Assembly: GCA_014763615.1 (NCBI GenBank)
Contig: JACXVB010000022.1
Span: 1 to 42,797, forward strand
DNA: 42,797 nucleotides
Origin: Sphingobacteriales bacterium
Lineage (GTDB): Bacteria > Bacteroidota > Bacteroidia > Sphingobacteriales > Sphingobacteriaceae
Direction: 5' to 3'
Shown here piece after piece: positions 24,834 through 33,655 of the stretch. Numbering within the stretch: position 1 is the first letter of the stretch; each line of letters begins with the position of its first letter. The translations under genes and the position numbers were made by a program. The notes beneath the pieces were generated by a model that was given only the letters and a program-made list of their open reading frames with translations, did no database searches and had not been told where the DNA came from.

Positions 24834-27170
24834 TTATTTATTCTTTTGAGCTTTTTGCATTGGGTTTCCGCCCGTGCTAGCGCCTCTTGGTACGCTTTGC
24901 ATTTTGAATAATTCAAATTTGCTTGGTTCTATTGCTCTAGGGAAGCTATTGTTAGAAACATCAATATCTGCGGTTTCTAAATAGGGATCGAGTTTTAAAG
25001 ATGCTAAAGGTTTGCTTTTGGCAAATACTTTGGTCACATGGTTTTCGTCTTTTCTCCAGATATAAGCCGGAATACGGTCTATCTCTTTGGTGCCATCAGT
25101 ATAAGTCCATTCTAAAACAATGGGCATCACCAAACCTCCTTTATTAGAAAAATCTACTTGGTAGAAAAAGGTTTTGCTATCATACAAGGCTTTTTCATTA
25201 GCACTTAAACCATCATAATATTTCTTAAAGTTTTCTTTATCGGCAGAGCTCACTGCATATCTGTCCCACTTGCTATAGAAATCTTGCAATGTGTTATCTG
25301 CTTCTACAGCAAACTGAATTCCTTCATCACGGTTGCGTTTTCTTCCAATAATATAGTTATTATCATCATAAGCTTTACGAGCATAAGCATTTTCAATTTC
25401 TGGATTTTTAGTATCCATTCTGTAAGAGGTCAGGTTATCAATAGAAATGTCAACAGGATCAGTTCCGTAGAACCAACCTCTCCAAAACCAATCTAAATCT
25501 ACTGCAGAAGCATCTTCCATGGTTCTAAAGAAATCTGCCGGAGTTGGATGTTTGAAAGCCCAACGACGAGCGTATTCCTTGAAAGCGTAATCAAATAAAT
25601 CACGACCCATTACCGTTTCTCTCAAGATATTTAAAGCGGTAGCAGGCTTTCCGTAAGCATTCGGGCCAAAGTTTACGATGTTTTCTGAATTGGTCATGAT
25701 AGGCTCTAGTTGGTCTTTTGGCAACTTCATGTAATCCACAATCAGATGTGCAGGCCCTCTTCTTGAAGGGTAATTGTTATCAAATTCTTGTTCAGCCAAA
25801 AACTGGCAGAAAGTGTTTAAGCCTTCATCCATCCAAGTCCATTGGCGCTCGTCAGAGTTTACAATCATCGGGAAGAAGTTATGGCCAACCTCATGAGTAA
25901 TCACTCCAATCATTCCATATTTAGTAGCTTCAGAATAAGTGCCATCTTTCTCGGTTCTACCGTAATTGAAACAAATCATGGGATATTCCATTCCGTTAGA
26001 AGCTTCCACAGAAATGGCTACAGGATAAGGGTAAGGAATAGTATGTTTTGAATAAACTTTAAGGGTGTTAGCCACTACTTTGGTAGAATATTTACGGTAA
26101 AGTGGATAAGCTTCTGGTCCGTAGTAAGACATCGCCATGGGCGTTTTGCCTTCAACATTTACCTTCATCGCATCCCATACTAAACGACGAGAAGTGACAA
26201 AAGCAAAATCTCTCACATTTTGCGCCTCGTAAACCCAAGTTTTTTTAGCACTTGATTTACCTTTCATGGCATTCTTTGCTTCTGCCAAAGTCACAATTTC
26301 TATAGGTTCACTAGTATTTTGAGCTTGTTGCCACCGGCTATATTGCGCTGGAGATAATACTTTATCATAGTTTTGGCATTGACCTGTCGCACCCACCACA
26401 TGGTCGGCCGGAACGGTTATGCTCACTTTAAAATCACCAAAGGTTAAAGCAAATTCACCTCGTCCGGTGAATTGCTTGTTTTGCCATCCTTGGAAATCAG
26501 AGTAAACGGCCATTCTAGGATACCACTGAGTAATGGTGTAAAGATAGTTATCATCAGCTTTAAAATACTCGTAACCACCTCGCCCTCCAACAGTCATACG
26601 ATCGGTAATTTGATAATTCCAGTCTATATTGAAAACGAATTTATCTCCCGGAGCAAGCGTTTTAGGTAATTCCACACGCATCATGGTTTGGTTGATGGTA
26701 TATTTGAGAGGATTTCCATTAGCATCCGTAATTTTAGTAATATTATCGCCATAGTTATTAGGTGCATTCATGATACGATCTAACTGGCGCATGCTCATTT
26801 TATCATTCATTTTTGAACCATCAAAAACAGCAGATTCTACGGTTGATTTGTGTTCATTTTCATCCAATTGCAACCATAAATAGGTGAGCGGATCCGGAGA
26901 ATTATTAGTATAAGTGATGGTTTCTGAACCAGTTAATACTTGAGTTTTATCATTCACCTCGGCATTAATCACATAATCTGCTTTTTGCTGCCAATATTTC
27001 GGACCGGGAGCACCGGAAGCAGAACGATACATGTTCGGATCACGGATGATGGTTTCTAATTGTTCAAACTTGTTGCCATGATTAGAGCCCGGATTATTTT
27101 GTTGAAATTGTGCGAATGCACTTCCACATAATCCAAAACTCAGTAAAAAAGGGAGTAATTTGTGCTTCAT
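24834..27170 (-). CDS. Exported M1 family metallopeptidase (long form)
   Basis: This 778-residue zinc peptidase has the signal peptide MKHKLLPFLLSFGLCGSAFAQ. The zinc site is H426-E-V-G-H430 with E449 in WMDEGLNTF, and SNGMEYPMICFN takes the place of the GxMEN motif. It shares many blocks with the paralogue at 3995-5968 (PGPKYWQQKADY, TYTNNSPDPLTYLWLQLDEN, TQWYPRMAVY, DLDWFWRGWFYGTDPVD). It is longer by an insertion near 600-680 and a C-terminal Lys/Gln-rich end. A strong terminator follows. HupE/UreJ and DUF6702 genes lie upstream across a repeat; I infer a possible functional link, but co-transcription is not shown. Confidence 0.9.
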   Translation of the reverse strand: MKHKLLPFLLSFGLCGSAFAQFQQNNPGSNHGNKFEQLETIIRDPNMYRSASGAPGPKYWQQKADYVINAEVNDKTQVLTGSETITYTNNSPDPLTYLWLQLDENEHKSTVESAVFDGSKMNDKMSMRQLDRIMNAPNNYGDNITKITDANGNPLKYTINQTMMRVELPKTLAPGDKFVFNIDWNYQITDRMTVGGRGGYEYFKADDNYLYTITQWYPRMAVYSDFQGWQNKQFTGRGEFALTFGDFKVSITVPADHVVGATGQCQNYDKVLSPAQYSRWQQAQNTSEPIEIVTLAEAKNAMKGKSSAKKTWVYEAQNVRDFAFVTSRRLVWDAMKVNVEGKTPMAMSYYGPEAYPLYRKYSTKVVANTLKVYSKHTIPYPYPVAISVEASNGMEYPMICFNYGRTEKDGTYSEATKYGMIGVITHEVGHNFFPMIVNSDERQWTWMDEGLNTFCQFLAEQEFDNNYPSRRGPAHLIVDYMKLPKDQLEPIMTNSENIVNFGPNAYGKPATALNILRETVMGRDLFDYAFKEYARRWAFKHPTPADFFRTMEDASAVDLDWFWRGWFYGTDPVDISIDNLTSYRMDTKNPEIENAYARKAYDDNNYIIGRKRNRDEGIQFAVEADNTLQDFYSKWDRYAVSSADKENFKKYYDGLSANEKALYDSKTFFYQVDFSNKGGLVMPIVLEWTYTDGTKEIDRIPAYIWRKDENHVTKVFAKSKPLASLKLDPYLETADIDVSNNSFPRAIEPSKFELFKMQSVPRGASTGGNPMQKAQKNK

Positions 27171-27250
27171 ATTTATTATTTAGATTAGAGAGTAAAGATT
27201 AAGGAATCAAGACTCTTATTTGTACTTATTTTATATTTTTTAAATTATTT

Positions 27251-27397
27251 AGGGCGTGTCCCTCGTGAAAAACTCGGGTCGGGCTTTTCGTTTCAATCTT
27301 TTTTGTTTTCCTTGCACACTCTATCTTCGACTCCGCTCAGAGTGACAATCCTCAGGATGACAAAAAAGGATTTTCACTTCAATCCCTCACGCAAAAC
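27251..27397. repeat. Dispersed Bacteroidota intergenic repeat
   Basis: The block runs from AGGGCGTGTCCCTCGTG to CCCTCACGCAAAACC. It contains AATCTTTTTTG (27295-27305) facing CAAAAAAGGATT (27361-27372) as the outer arms of a long hairpin. An inner segment has CACTCT (27317-27322) facing AGAGTG (27339-27344), with GACTCCGCTCAGAGTGAC between. From memory, closely similar text recurs many times between genes in Bacteroidota genomes. The rest of the 311-base gap shows no gene. Confidence 0.7.
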
Positions 27398-27481
27398 CAA
27401 AATGACTACTTTATAAGAGATCATACTTAGATTATCCTTTATATCGCTAAATAGATTTAATGAGCCATTTCAACTAATAAA

Positions 27482-28060
27482 CTAAAGTGGCCATCTGTCT
27501 ATCGCCATCATTACTGCAATTCCGAAAATAGCCGAGGATAGAAATAAATTCCATTCTCGCTTTTGTACTTTAGCGACTTGCACCACTAAAATGGAAAATA
27601 ACATGACCGAAAATACAATAATTATTTGACCAAATTCTAATCCGATGTTGAATGCGAATAGCTCTGCAACAACATTGTTGCTTTTACCCAATAAACTTTT
27701 GAGGTAATTGGAGAAACCCATGCCATGAATTAATCCAAAAAGTAAAGCCAAAATATAAGTGAGGTTAAACTTTTTCTTAAAAGGTTTCTTTCTGATGATA
27801 TTTATAAAAGCGGTTATAAAAATAGTAACAGGAATTAAAAACTCAATCCATTGAGAAGGAATCAAGATTTTATCAAATACACTTAAAGCTAAGGTTACCG
27901 AATGCCCAATAGTGAAGGCAGTTACCAGGACTAAGATTTTTCTCCAATCAGCAATGAGGTAAACCCCACAAAGAGCCGTTACAAATAAGATGTGATCATA
28001 GCCTTGCCAGTCTAAAATATGCTGCCAACCCAATTCAAAGTAAAGAGAGAAATCTTGCAT
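27482..28060 (-). CDS. HupE/UreJ family membrane protein
   Basis: This is a 192-residue inner-membrane protein with about six hydrophobic segments. QHILDWQGYDHILFVTALCG and LVTAFTIGHSVTLALSV, with His/Asp in the membrane, plus FGLIHGMGFSNYL, are characteristic of the HupE/UreJ family. Members are linked to nickel or cobalt uptake for hydrogenase and urease, but no such enzyme is nearby, so the metal is unproven. It is divergent from the DUF6702 gene, and only 50 bases separate the two ATG codons. Confidence 0.85.
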   Translation of the reverse strand: MQDFSLYFELGWQHILDWQGYDHILFVTALCGVYLIADWRKILVLVTAFTIGHSVTLALSVFDKILIPSQWIEFLIPVTIFITAFINIIRKKPFKKKFNLTYILALLFGLIHGMGFSNYLKSLLGKSNNVVAELFAFNIGLEFGQIIIVFSVMLFSILVVQVAKVQKREWNLFLSSAIFGIAVMMAIDRWPL

Positions 28061-28072
28061 GAAATTATTTTA

Positions 28073-28080
28073 TACTTTTG
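28073..28080 (+). promoter_or_regulatory. Putative -7 element for the DUF6702 gene
   Basis: TACTTTTG fits TAnnTTTG exactly and lies 30 bases before the ATG at 28111. It overlaps the alternative TTG at 28078, which therefore would not be in the transcript. Confidence 0.55.
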
Positions 28081-28110
28081 AAAATTGTTAAAGCGATTAA
28101 AATATTAAAA

Positions 28111-28584
28111 ATGGCGCAGTTTTTACTTTTATTTCTTAGTTTTTTTCACCCTTTCTATGTAAGTGTTACAGAAATCAACCATAATGCAAAGACTAAGACT
28201 TTAGAAATTAGTACTAAAATATTTTTTGATGATTTAGAGCATGAAATTGAAAATCGAAATCATGTGGTGATGGATATTATACAGCCTAAAGATCGGGTAA
28301 AAGTAAACGCTTTAATAGCCGATTATGTAAAGCAACACTTAAAAATTAAGGTAGATGGAAAGCTATTGCAACTCAATTATTTAGGTTACGAAATTCAGGA
28401 GGATGCCGCTTGGTGTTATTTTGAAGTGCCTAAAGTGAATAAAGTGAAGCATATAGATATAGAAAACACCATTTTATATGAGCTTCATAAAGAGCAAATT
28501 AATATGATAAATGTAATGGTTAATGGCCAGCGAAAAAGCACCAAATTAGATAACCCAGAAAGTATGGTGAGTTTTAGTTTTTGA
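28111..28584 (+). CDS. DUF6702 family protein
   Basis: This is a 157-residue protein starting MAQFLLLFLSFFHPFYVSVTEINHN, with an N-terminal signal or anchor, so it should be exported. The block FHPFYVSVTEI, then KTLEISTKIFFDDLE, is typical of DUF6702, a beta-rich family found beside HupE/UreJ genes in Bacteroidota. The 3' part (ENTILYELHKEQINMINVMVNGQRKSTKL) completes the domain. The start was moved from a TTG at 28078 because that codon overlaps the -7 element. The function is unknown; pairing with HupE/UreJ suggests a periplasmic accessory role. Confidence 0.78.
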   Translation: MAQFLLLFLSFFHPFYVSVTEINHNAKTKTLEISTKIFFDDLEHEIENRNHVVMDIIQPKDRVKVNALIADYVKQHLKIKVDGKLLQLNYLGYEIQEDAAWCYFEVPKVNKVKHIDIENTILYELHKEQINMINVMVNGQRKSTKLDNPESMVSFSF

Positions 28585-28758
28585 GAAATAGATTGTTTAT
28601 AAACAGCTTAGTTCATGGTTACAAATTTATTTTAAATCGGATTTTATAATCTCTCTAGCCAAAGATAGCAAGTTCAGTTAAGTGCTTGATTTTAGATTTG
28701 TGCATTTAATGAACAATTATGCCGAAAATTCCCTACTTCGCAAAGCCCGAAACTGCTA

Positions 28759-29277
28759 CTATTCTACCTTAAACCCTAATTTTACGTTGCCCCATAATAA
28801 ATTCACCTCTCCTTTTTTAGAGATTTTAAATGTCATTCTTTCTATAAACTCTTTGCTAAACATGGGTTTAGTATCCACTCTTAAGGCATCTTCTTTTTCA
28901 TTATAGCTGGTTCCCCATTGCTTCCAAACTTTATTAAACATAAAAGTCCATTTGTCTTTACCAGGGATGCTATAAAGCCCATATTTGCCTGCCGGAAGTG
29001 TTTTTCCGTTAATTTTAACATCTTTATTGATTTCAAAGACGGTAGCTTCATTGGCACCCGTTCTCCAAACTTCTCCATAAGGAGCAATCTCTTTTCCAAT
29101 AGTTCTGCCATTAATTGCGGGTTGACTATAAGCCACAGAGATGGTTATGCCAGAATTAGTGGTTTCTGTAACTTTAGCAGGAGGGCTTAATCTCTTACTT
29201 TTGGCAGCTTGCGCATGAGCATTAAAAACAACAAATAAGATTAAAATTCCAGTGATTATTAGGCGTTCTTTTTTCAT
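28759..29277 (-). CDS. DUF2911 family exported protein
   Basis: This is a 172-residue secreted protein with signal peptide MKKERLIITGILILFVVFNAHAQ. The remainder is a single DUF2911 domain: ITISVAYSQPAINGRTIG, PYGEVWRTGANEATVFEINKDVKINGKTLPAGKYGLYSIPG and WTFMFNKVWKQWGTSYNEKEDALRV. The fold is beta-sandwich-like and no catalytic residues are known. Such proteins are common in Bacteroidota and often annotated only as DUF2911. It is convergent with the DUF6702 gene across about 170 bases in which I see no further gene. Confidence 0.88.
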   Translation of the reverse strand: MKKERLIITGILILFVVFNAHAQAAKSKRLSPPAKVTETTNSGITISVAYSQPAINGRTIGKEIAPYGEVWRTGANEATVFEINKDVKINGKTLPAGKYGLYSIPGKDKWTFMFNKVWKQWGTSYNEKEDALRVDTKPMFSKEFIERMTFKISKKGEVNLLWGNVKLGFKVE

Positions 29278-29438
29278 ATTTTTTATCGTTAAGGTTTAAG
29301 TAAAAATAAGTATTTAAATGATTTGATTTTTTGATTTTAATCCAAGGATGAAACATTTTTATAAAAAGTGAGTTTTCAAATCAAATTATTGCAAATTTGC
29401 ATCAGAATTAAGATACACCAAAATTTACTGTTTTTATT

Positions 29439-31775
29439 TTGAACCCATTTAAATTAAAGCGCTCATTTATTATCGTTTTTTTAGTTTTTCTTAACTCTTC
29501 TTCGCTTTTTGCACAAAAGAATTTGATGCTTAGCGGAATCATTAAAGACAACCAAACAGGTGAAACATTAATTGGTGCTTCTGTTAAAGCCGATGGTAAA
29601 ATCACTAATGCCACTATCACTAATGCCTATGGTTTTTACTCTTTAAGTCTGCCAGCAGGAAATTATACTTTATCTTTAAGTTACGTAGGTTATCAAACCA
29701 TCACTAAGCAAATTAATTTAAAAGTTGACACTACTGTAGATGTAAACTTGCTTTCTTCTAACCAATTAAATGAGGTGGTAGTAAATGCTGTACAGCAAAA
29801 CGATAATGTGGTAAACCCTCAAATGGGCGTTCAAAAGTTAAATGTAAAAGAAATCAATAATATTCCGGTATTATTTGGAGAGAGAGACATTTTAAAAACT
29901 TTGCAACTTTTGCCGGGAATTAAATCAGCTGGAGAAGGAAACTCAGGTTTCTATGTAAGAGGAGGCTCAACCGATCAAAATTTGATTTTATTAGATGAAG
30001 CACCTGTTTATAATGCCTCCCATTTATTAGGTTTTTTCTCCACGTTTAACTCTGATGCCATAAAAGATGTAACCATTTACAAAGGGGGTATGCCTGCGGA
30101 ATATGGCGGAAGATTAGCTTCTGTTTTGGATATCAAGATGGACGATGGTAATAAAAAGGAATATACTGTAGAAGGCGGCATTGGTCTCATTTCATCAAGA
30201 TTAAAGTTAGAAGGTCCTTTTGTAAAGAATAAAAGCTCATTTATGATCAGTGGACGCAGAACTTATGCGGATGCTTTTCTGAAACTCTCACCAGACACTG
30301 CGCTGAATAGTAACACGCTTTATTTTTATGATTTAAATGCGAAAGCAAACTTCCAAATAGATAATAAAAATGTGATTTACTTATCAGGATATTTTGGTCG
30401 AGACAAATTAGGATTGAATAATACATTTGGTTTTGAGTGGGGGAATGCAACAGGTACTTTAAGGTGGAATCACTTGATTAATAAGCGTTTATTTTCTAAT
30501 ACCTCTCTCATCTATTCAAATTATAATTACATCATTCAAAACTTTCTTGAAGAAAATAATTTTAAAGTGAATTCTTCTATTAAAGATATTAACTTAAAGC
30601 AAGATTTTCAATTTGCACTAAAAAGTAATCATGAATTAAAATTTGGTTTAAACGCTATTCATCATACCATTGCACCTGGAAAAATTTCTTCCTCATCCAC
30701 TTCAAGTGTAAATCAAACAACCATAGAAAACAGAAAAGGAGTGGAGTTGGCAGGTTATGTTTCAGACCAATGGCAAGTGAATCGTAAATTCAATATGATT
30801 TATGGGATGAGATTAAGTGCTTTCACACCGTTAGGCCCAGGTGTTTTCAAATCTTATGATAATGAAGGAAATACCATCGATTCAAACATTTATTCATCCG
30901 GAAAAATAGTAAAGACCTATTTTAATGTGGAACCAAGGCTCTCTGCCAGTTACCAAATTAGTGAATCTAAAGGCATCAAATTGGCCTACACTCGTAACAC
31001 ACAAAATTTGCATTTGATGTCTAATTCAACAGCAACCTCTCCAACAGATTTGTACATCATGGATAGTAATAATACCAAGCCAGAGATTGCTGATCAGCTT
31101 TCTACGGGATATTTCACCAATTTTAAAAACGATACTTATGAGTTTTCTGCAGAGATTTATTATAAATGGATGCAGAACCAAATAGAATACCGCAACGGAA
31201 CAGATTTGAGAGGAAATCAGAATGTAGAAGCTGATTTGTTATACGGAAAAGGAAGAGCCTATGGTTTAGAATTATTCTTGAAAAAGCGTTTTGGAAATTT
31301 TAATGGATGGATTGGATATACTTTATCAAAAACAGAACGATTATTTGACCAAATTAACAATGGTAAATGGTTTAATGCTAAACAAGATCGTACCCATGAT
31401 TTATCTGTAGTTGGGATTTACAAAGCCAACCAAAGATGGACTTTCTCTTCCACATTTGTGTATAGTACGGGTAATGCAGTGACCTTCCCGAGCGGTAAAT
31501 ATCAACTTAATGGTTCTACTGTGTTTTACTATACCGAGAAAAATGGCTACCGAACGCCATCTTATCATCGTTTAGATTTATCTGCTACTTTAGAGGGTAA
31601 ACCGGGTAAAAAATATCAATCAAGCTGGTCTTTCGGGATTTATAATGTTTACAATAGAAAGAACGCTTTTTCTATTGATTTCAAGGATGATCCTGAAAAT
31701 GCCAATCAAACTCAGGCTGTAAAAACATCTTTATTCGGAATTATTCCATCTGTAACTTGGAATTTTAAATTTTAA
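29439..31775 (+). CDS. TonB-dependent outer-membrane receptor
   Basis: This is a 778-residue receptor. The start is a TTG; no ATG exists before the signal peptide MNPFKLKRSFIIVFLVFLNSSSLFAQ. Residues of about 30-115 form a CarboxypepD_reg-like beta domain (GIIKDNQTGETLIGASVKADGK). Residues of about 135-245 form the plug (FGERDILKTLQLLPGIKSAGEGNSGFYVRGGSTDQNLILLDEAPVYN). The rest is a 22-strand barrel ending in WNFKF, with the terminal Phe needed for outer-membrane assembly. It is followed six bases later by a DUF4249 lipoprotein, the usual partner. The ligand is unknown. It is shorter than SusC-type glycan receptors. Confidence 0.9.
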   Translation: MNPFKLKRSFIIVFLVFLNSSSLFAQKNLMLSGIIKDNQTGETLIGASVKADGKITNATITNAYGFYSLSLPAGNYTLSLSYVGYQTITKQINLKVDTTVDVNLLSSNQLNEVVVNAVQQNDNVVNPQMGVQKLNVKEINNIPVLFGERDILKTLQLLPGIKSAGEGNSGFYVRGGSTDQNLILLDEAPVYNASHLLGFFSTFNSDAIKDVTIYKGGMPAEYGGRLASVLDIKMDDGNKKEYTVEGGIGLISSRLKLEGPFVKNKSSFMISGRRTYADAFLKLSPDTALNSNTLYFYDLNAKANFQIDNKNVIYLSGYFGRDKLGLNNTFGFEWGNATGTLRWNHLINKRLFSNTSLIYSNYNYIIQNFLEENNFKVNSSIKDINLKQDFQFALKSNHELKFGLNAIHHTIAPGKISSSSTSSVNQTTIENRKGVELAGYVSDQWQVNRKFNMIYGMRLSAFTPLGPGVFKSYDNEGNTIDSNIYSSGKIVKTYFNVEPRLSASYQISESKGIKLAYTRNTQNLHLMSNSTATSPTDLYIMDSNNTKPEIADQLSTGYFTNFKNDTYEFSAEIYYKWMQNQIEYRNGTDLRGNQNVEADLLYGKGRAYGLELFLKKRFGNFNGWIGYTLSKTERLFDQINNGKWFNAKQDRTHDLSVVGIYKANQRWTFSSTFVYSTGNAVTFPSGKYQLNGSTVFYYTEKNGYRTPSYHRLDLSATLEGKPGKKYQSSWSFGIYNVYNRKNAFSIDFKDDPENANQTQAVKTSLFGIIPSVTWNFKF

Positions 31776-31781
31776 TCACAG

Positions 31782-32585
31782 ATGAACAGAAAATATAAGA
31801 ATTACTTTTTCTATTTAACATTTTTGATCACCGTCTTATCGTTTGGAGCTTGTGAGTCTGTAATTAACTTGAATTTGAAAGACGCTAAGCCTGCGATTGT
31901 TATTGAGGCTAACGTAACCGATAGAGCAGAACCTCAAATCGTATTCATCTCGCAAACCAAACCTTTTAATCAAAATAATACCATTAATCCTGTAAGTCAG
32001 GCCGTTGTCACTGTTTTTGATGAGGATGGAAACCAGCATCAATTTTTTGAAACCATACCTGGTAAATACGTTTCTGCATCTTTTGCCGGAGTTTCTGGTA
32101 AGAAATATACCATTCAAGTAAAGGTTGAGGGTACTTTATATACCGCATCATCATTAATGCCTCAAAAGGTTTTGTTAGATTCTTTAAGCTTAACTGAACT
32201 AAGTTTTTTCAACGATACTAAAAAATATGTTCAAGTTCATTTTAATGACCCTGTAGCCGAAGCCAACCAATACAATTATGTGCTTTATGTAAATGATGAA
32301 ATTCGCAATGCCTATTATGTAGATAATGATCGATTTAATGATGGTAAAAATGTAACCAATACCATTTTTAATTCCGATCCAGCATTAAAAAAAGGGGATA
32401 GCGTTACAGTTGATTTTCAGTGTATTGATGAGCCGATTTATAGATACTTTTTTACACTTTCCCAAATTGCAGGTAACGGTGGTCCGCCAACAGCACCCGC
32501 AAATCCAGATTCTAACTTTGATAACGGAGCTTTAGGCTATTTTTCAGCTCATACCTCGCAGAAGAAAAGCAATATTATTCCATAA
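31782..32585 (+). CDS. DUF4249 lipoprotein, TonB receptor partner
   Basis: This is a 267-residue lipoprotein. The signal LTFLITVLSFGAC has Cys24 as the lipidation site. CESVINLNLKDAKPAIVIEANVTDRAEPQIVFISQTKPF is the typical DUF4249 start, followed by an Ig-like region (AVVTVFDEDGNQHQFFETIPGKY). DUF4249 proteins almost always follow a TonB-dependent receptor, as here with a six-base gap, and are thought to act with it at the cell surface. Biochemical function is not known. The gene is convergent with the deacetylase and separated from it by one base. Confidence 0.85.
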   Translation: MNRKYKNYFFYLTFLITVLSFGACESVINLNLKDAKPAIVIEANVTDRAEPQIVFISQTKPFNQNNTINPVSQAVVTVFDEDGNQHQFFETIPGKYVSASFAGVSGKKYTIQVKVEGTLYTASSLMPQKVLLDSLSLTELSFFNDTKKYVQVHFNDPVAEANQYNYVLYVNDEIRNAYYVDNDRFNDGKNVTNTIFNSDPALKKGDSVTVDFQCIDEPIYRYFFTLSQIAGNGGPPTAPANPDSNFDNGALGYFSAHTSQKKSNIIP

Positions 32586-32586
32586 G

Positions 32587-33483
32587 TTAGTTTCTAGCTT
32601 GTGCAAAGCTATTGATCATACTATTGTGTAATGTATGCGCACTCCAATAACCACTGGCAATTATTCTTCTGATGGTGAATAAAGGGTCTTTTTGATCCCT
32701 CGATGTTGATAAACTATACGCATCTTTAAAGCCTCTTTTCTTTAATTCTACTATGGCATTTTCATTCCATAAACCAAATGGATAGGCAAAATGATTTATT
32801 TTTTTACCAGTAATTTCTTCTAATTTTTGGGTAGGCTTATCAATTTGTTTCACCCAATCATCACCTGTAAGTTTTTTCACATTTTGATGGTCATAAGTGT
32901 GGCTACCAATGGTATTTCCCTCGTCAGAAAGTTGTTTAATGTCGGATGTACTCATATAACGATATTTTCCATTTTTGCCGATGGAAACGGTCATGATAAA
33001 ATAAACGCCTTTGAAACCGTATTTCTTAAGCTCTTTATTACCCACTTCAAACTGATCGTAATCCGTATCATCAAAAGTAATCATCACAGGATTGGGCGGA
33101 AGAGGATCGCCATAAGCCAGATAATCATATAATTGGTCGGGCTGTATGCTGTGATAGCCACTATCGGCTAACATTTTAATATGCTCTTTAAAAGTTTGAA
33201 CAGGGATAATATAATCTTTTGCAGATTTGGAGTCTTTGGCAGTCCAATCTCTAATTTGATGATAACATAAAACAGGAACTTGTTTTCTGGCTAAAATAGT
33301 TGCTGCATCAGCTATTTTGCGCACTTTCGGAGCAGCGGGTTCTTTTTCTGAAGAAGTAGGACTAACTGTAGTTTTTGCTGTTGTTTGTGTTGGAGTTTTG
33401 CTTTCTGATGATTGACAAGCAACAATGGATAATGAGGCCAAGAAAGCCCATCCCAGTAAAATTTTTCTCATGAAAACGTTCAT
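32587..33483 (-). CDS. Polysaccharide deacetylase family lipoprotein
   Basis: This is a 298-residue CE4/NodB-type protein that probably removes acetyl groups from a polysaccharide. The N-terminus carries a lipobox ending at Cys23 (SLSIVACQSS), followed by a Thr/Ser/Pro-rich linker to about residue 55. NodB motif 1 is TFDDTDYD (D138, D139) and motif 2 is IGSHTYDHQ (H195, H199), giving the metal triad. FAYPFGLWNENAI is motif 3. An internal ATG at residue 5 (33471) is an alternative start. It is divergent from mutS. The acetylated substrate, peptidoglycan or other glycan, cannot be read here. Confidence 0.88.
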   Translation of the reverse strand: MNVFMRKILLGWAFLASLSIVACQSSESKTPTQTTAKTTVSPTSSEKEPAAPKVRKIADAATILARKQVPVLCYHQIRDWTAKDSKSAKDYIIPVQTFKEHIKMLADSGYHSIQPDQLYDYLAYGDPLPPNPVMITFDDTDYDQFEVGNKELKKYGFKGVYFIMTVSIGKNGKYRYMSTSDIKQLSDEGNTIGSHTYDHQNVKKLTGDDWVKQIDKPTQKLEEITGKKINHFAYPFGLWNENAIVELKKRGFKDAYSLSTSRDQKDPLFTIRRIIASGYWSAHTLHNSMINSFAQARN

Positions 33484-33625
33484 TAAATTTTAAAGCGAAA
33501 TTAGTACAAATAAGTGCATAACTAGCGAATATTTTAGCGGTTTTTTTTCTGATTTTTGAGTTCAGAACCAAATAAATCCACATCCACCAAATTTTCAACA
33601 AATCATAATCGCTTGCTTTAATTTT

Positions 33626-33633
33626 TAACTTTG
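33626..33633 (+). promoter_or_regulatory. Putative -7 element for mutS
   Basis: TAACTTTG matches TAnnTTTG and lies 22 bases before the TTG start of mutS. No clear -33 TTTG is found at the standard distance. Confidence 0.5.
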
Positions 33634-33655
33634 CAATTCATAAAATTTTAACCAC

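Noticed and set aside
28682-28906. 74-residue plus-strand frame overlapping DUF2911
   Set aside because: Most of it is antisense to the DUF2911 coding region and it has no recognisable feature.
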